NCBI GenBank assembly: GCA_945865525.1
Contig: CAMBDY010000017.1
Coordinates: 1-45,800, forward strand
Direction: 5' to 3'
DNA: 45,800 nucleotides
DNA from: Nitrospira lenta
GTDB lineage: Bacteria > Nitrospirota > Nitrospiria > Nitrospirales > Nitrospiraceae
Shown here: in pieces, positions 44,742-45,800 of the stretch
How positions within the stretch are numbered: position 1 is the first letter of the stretch
Layout of the letters: each line of letters starts with the position of its first letter
Made by a program: the position numbers and the translations under genes
The notes under the pieces: generated by a model
What the model was told of the DNA's origin: nothing
What the model saw: the letters and a program-made list of their open reading frames with translations, nothing else
Database searches by the model: none

Positions 44742-45178
44742 CCATGCTCCTTTAACTTTGCGTCTAGACGACGTTGCACATCCTGCATGACCTCTGCTGA
44801 CGGATCGGTGGCGGCCCAACCGAAGAGGCGCGATCCCCCGCGAAAAGCCCAACGCTGCCGCTCCTCCACAAAACTAACTTTCGTCACGTCGTCGAGTTGT
44901 TTCACTGTGAGGGTAATACGGGATCGATCTTTGCTGTTCGCCAAGTCACGTTGCAGCGCACCAAAGGTCCGTCCTGGCATCGGGATTTCTAGCCAGTCAG
45001 TCACAATCAGATTGGCATCTTTATCTTGCGTGGTGAGCGCGCGATCTTTTACCGTATCGAGCGCTGCCTCCCAGGCATGGTCGTAGCGGCACACTGTATA
45101 CCGTTCCTGCAGGCCGCTAGTGGAGGCACAGGCCGTCAGGAGTCCAGTGATTAAAAAGAGATTGAGGTGGCGATACAT
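44726..45178 (-). CDS. Predicted outer-envelope lipoprotein of unknown function
   Basis: A 150-residue protein with lipobox LTAC, lipidation at Cys17, after MYRHLNLFLITGLLTA. The mature part (about 25-135) alternates strands and helices: YDHAWEAALDTVKDRALTTQDKDANLIVTDWLEIP, then RSRITLTVKQLDDVTKVSFVEERQ, then a terminal helix AEVMQDVQRRLDAKLKEHG. The layout recalls BamC/NlpB-type lipoproteins, but this is only an impression. Its 3' end has been copied into the downstream tandem array. Its stop overlaps mini-ORF 1 by 16 nt. Confidence 0.8.
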   Translation of the reverse strand: MYRHLNLFLITGLLTACASTSGLQERYTVCRYDHAWEAALDTVKDRALTTQDKDANLIVTDWLEIPMPGRTFGALQRDLANSKDRSRITLTVKQLDDVTKVSFVEERQRWAFRGGSRLFGWAATDPSAEVMQDVQRRLDAKLKEHGCLLS

Positions 45179-45202
45179 TCGTGCCCGTTCTATGGTTAGT
45201 CT

Positions 45203-45231
45203 GAGGCTGCACGCTTCTGGCGTGCAGCCTC
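45203..45231 (-). terminator. Perfect 12-bp hairpin between porin and lipoprotein genes
   Basis: GAGGCTGCACGC (45203-45214) pairs perfectly with GCGTGCAGCCTC (45220-45231) around a 5-nt loop. It follows the porin stop codon on the minus strand. No T-run follows, so it may protect the porin mRNA end or act as a weak attenuator rather than terminate fully. Confidence 0.5.
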
Positions 45232-45242
45232 GGACCGATCAA

Positions 45243-45800
45243 CTAGAAGTAGGTTGCACCTTGAATCAAGAACCCGTTTCCATTCATTGGGCTAGTGGAG
45301 CTGCCATAGTCCCCCCCATTGGCTAAGCCTAGTGGGCAGCGTTGGGTATTAAACTGCCAGTCAAACTTAAATACGGTATCTTCAATCGGCCTAAAATTCA
45401 ACCCGAGTGTCAGTCGTTCCAGCTCCCGCTGATTGCCTATCGTATTGGGGCTTCTGCGCGTCCGGTTGTCGGTGTCGGTATCCACATGCTCCCAGCGTAC
45501 GACGGCGGTGAGCGTGGAGGCATCCGAGAAGTGGCTCGGCGCCCACTGCTTCAGAAAGTCCGGCATGAAGTGGTAGTTTCCCTGAATGTAGTAGCCCTGC
45601 ATTTCGGCGGGTCCGACCTGCCTCCCGGTCGTGCCCGTTGCGTTATTGTTGCTGATTCTGGTCCAGGCTGATTCGCCGATGACCTCAAAGGGGCCTCGTT
45701 GGAGCGTCCAGTCGAGGGCCCAGATGTCAATATAACCAGCGGCCACACTACCCGCTGCGGGTTTGTAGGCGCCATGATAGCCGGACCCCGCGACTTCAAT
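45243..45800 (-). CDS. Outer-membrane porin-like protein, C-terminal part
   Basis: A partial frame that continues past the window edge with no stop; the visible 185 residues are the C-terminus. Alternating short amphipathic strands (GYIDIWALDWTLQRGPFEVIGESAWTRI, GYYIQGNYHF, STLTAVVRWEHVDTD, ERLTLGLNFRPIEDTVFKFDWQFN) and a final aromatic residue (GATYF) are typical of a beta-barrel outer-membrane protein recognised by BamA. The phosphate-selective porin OprP/OprO group is a plausible relative. Substrate unknown. It is the first visible gene of the minus-strand operon. Confidence 0.8.
   Translation of the reverse strand: MEVAGSGYHGAYKPAAGSVAAGYIDIWALDWTLQRGPFEVIGESAWTRISNNNATGTTGRQVGPAEMQGYYIQGNYHFMPDFLKQWAPSHFSDASTLTAVVRWEHVDTDTDNRTRRSPNTIGNQRELERLTLGLNFRPIEDTVFKFDWQFNTQRCPLGLANGGDYGSSTSPMNGNGFLIQGATYF

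Larger units (their letters stand above)
44409..44812. repeat. 146-bp tandem duplication, two complete units and one partial
   Basis: GTAAGCGCTATGGCGCGAAA begins at 44409, 44555 and 44701, giving a period of 146 bp; the third unit ends around 44800-44812. Copies differ by only a few substitutions. Read on the minus strand, each unit holds the 3' end of the lipoprotein gene (coding for EVMQDV.RRLDAKLKEHGCLL), its stop codon, the AAAGGAG ribosome binding site and the start of the FMN gene's signal peptide. The junction of two genes has thus been duplicated twice. Confidence 0.92.

Overview
The window reads as chromosomal core DNA of a Nitrospira-like bacterium (phylum Nitrospirota). This is inferred from gene order, protein similarity as I recall it, and a dispersed fold-back repeat of a kind I associate with Nitrospira; no database search was possible. 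Coding density is very high. Nearly everything from 1 to 43 kb is on the plus strand, with many 1-4 nt start/stop overlaps that imply long operons. Much of the order (rho-rpmE-prfA-prmC-murA-his; dnaG-rpoD-tRNA; ilvBNC-psd-pssA-leuA) is also familiar from Desulfobacterota such as Geobacter.

Layout. (1) 0-8.5 kb: a DUF2203 gene on the minus strand, then rho (long leader), rpmE, prfA-prmC-murA and hisG-hisD-hisB, closed by a terminator. (2) 8.7-12.8 kb: a fold-back repeat, then hisH, an unknown lipoprotein, hisA, hisF, hisIE and a HIT protein. No hisC or hisZ is present. (3) 12.8-18.6 kb: dnaG-rpoD, tRNA-Ile2 (CAU), a zinc-ribbon coiled-coil protein, the RNase P RNA, and a glutaredoxin-like gene on the opposite strand whose 3' end overlaps the RNase P RNA. 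(4) 18.6-31.9 kb: ilvB-ilvN-ilvC-psd-pssA, a leucine T-box riboswitch with its terminator, a second fold-back repeat, leuA, a cupin, leuB, an NHL-propeller protein, asd, DUF2905, a SpoIID-like protein and queA. leuC and leuD are absent. (5) 32-38.9 kb: a PpiD-like anchored chaperone fragment (minus), an RDD membrane protein, and the rod-shape module mreB-mreC-mreD-mrdA-rodA. (6) 39-43 kb: rng and topA. (7) 43.2-45.8 kb, minus strand: a partial outer-membrane porin, a lipoprotein, a 146-bp tandem duplication encoding two chimeric mini-ORFs, an FMN-binding secreted protein and a histidine-containing multi-pass membrane protein.

How the genes work together. The first 32 kb is mostly anabolic and information-processing: transcription termination, translation release, histidine and branched-chain amino acid synthesis, phosphatidylethanolamine synthesis, and DNA priming with the primary sigma factor. 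The 33-39 kb block builds the elongating cell wall. The last 2.6 kb looks like a small accessory envelope/redox operon and is the least ordinary part of the window.

The strongest non-coding finds are the leucine-specific T-box ahead of leuA (with specifier CTC, a canonical 7-nt TGGTACC bulge and mutually exclusive antiterminator/terminator), the RNase P RNA with a near-consensus promoter, and the two fold-back repeats. The most unusual find is the tandem array in the minus-strand operon, where duplication of a gene junction has generated two small in-frame signal-peptide-plus-tail ORFs, each with its own ribosome binding site.
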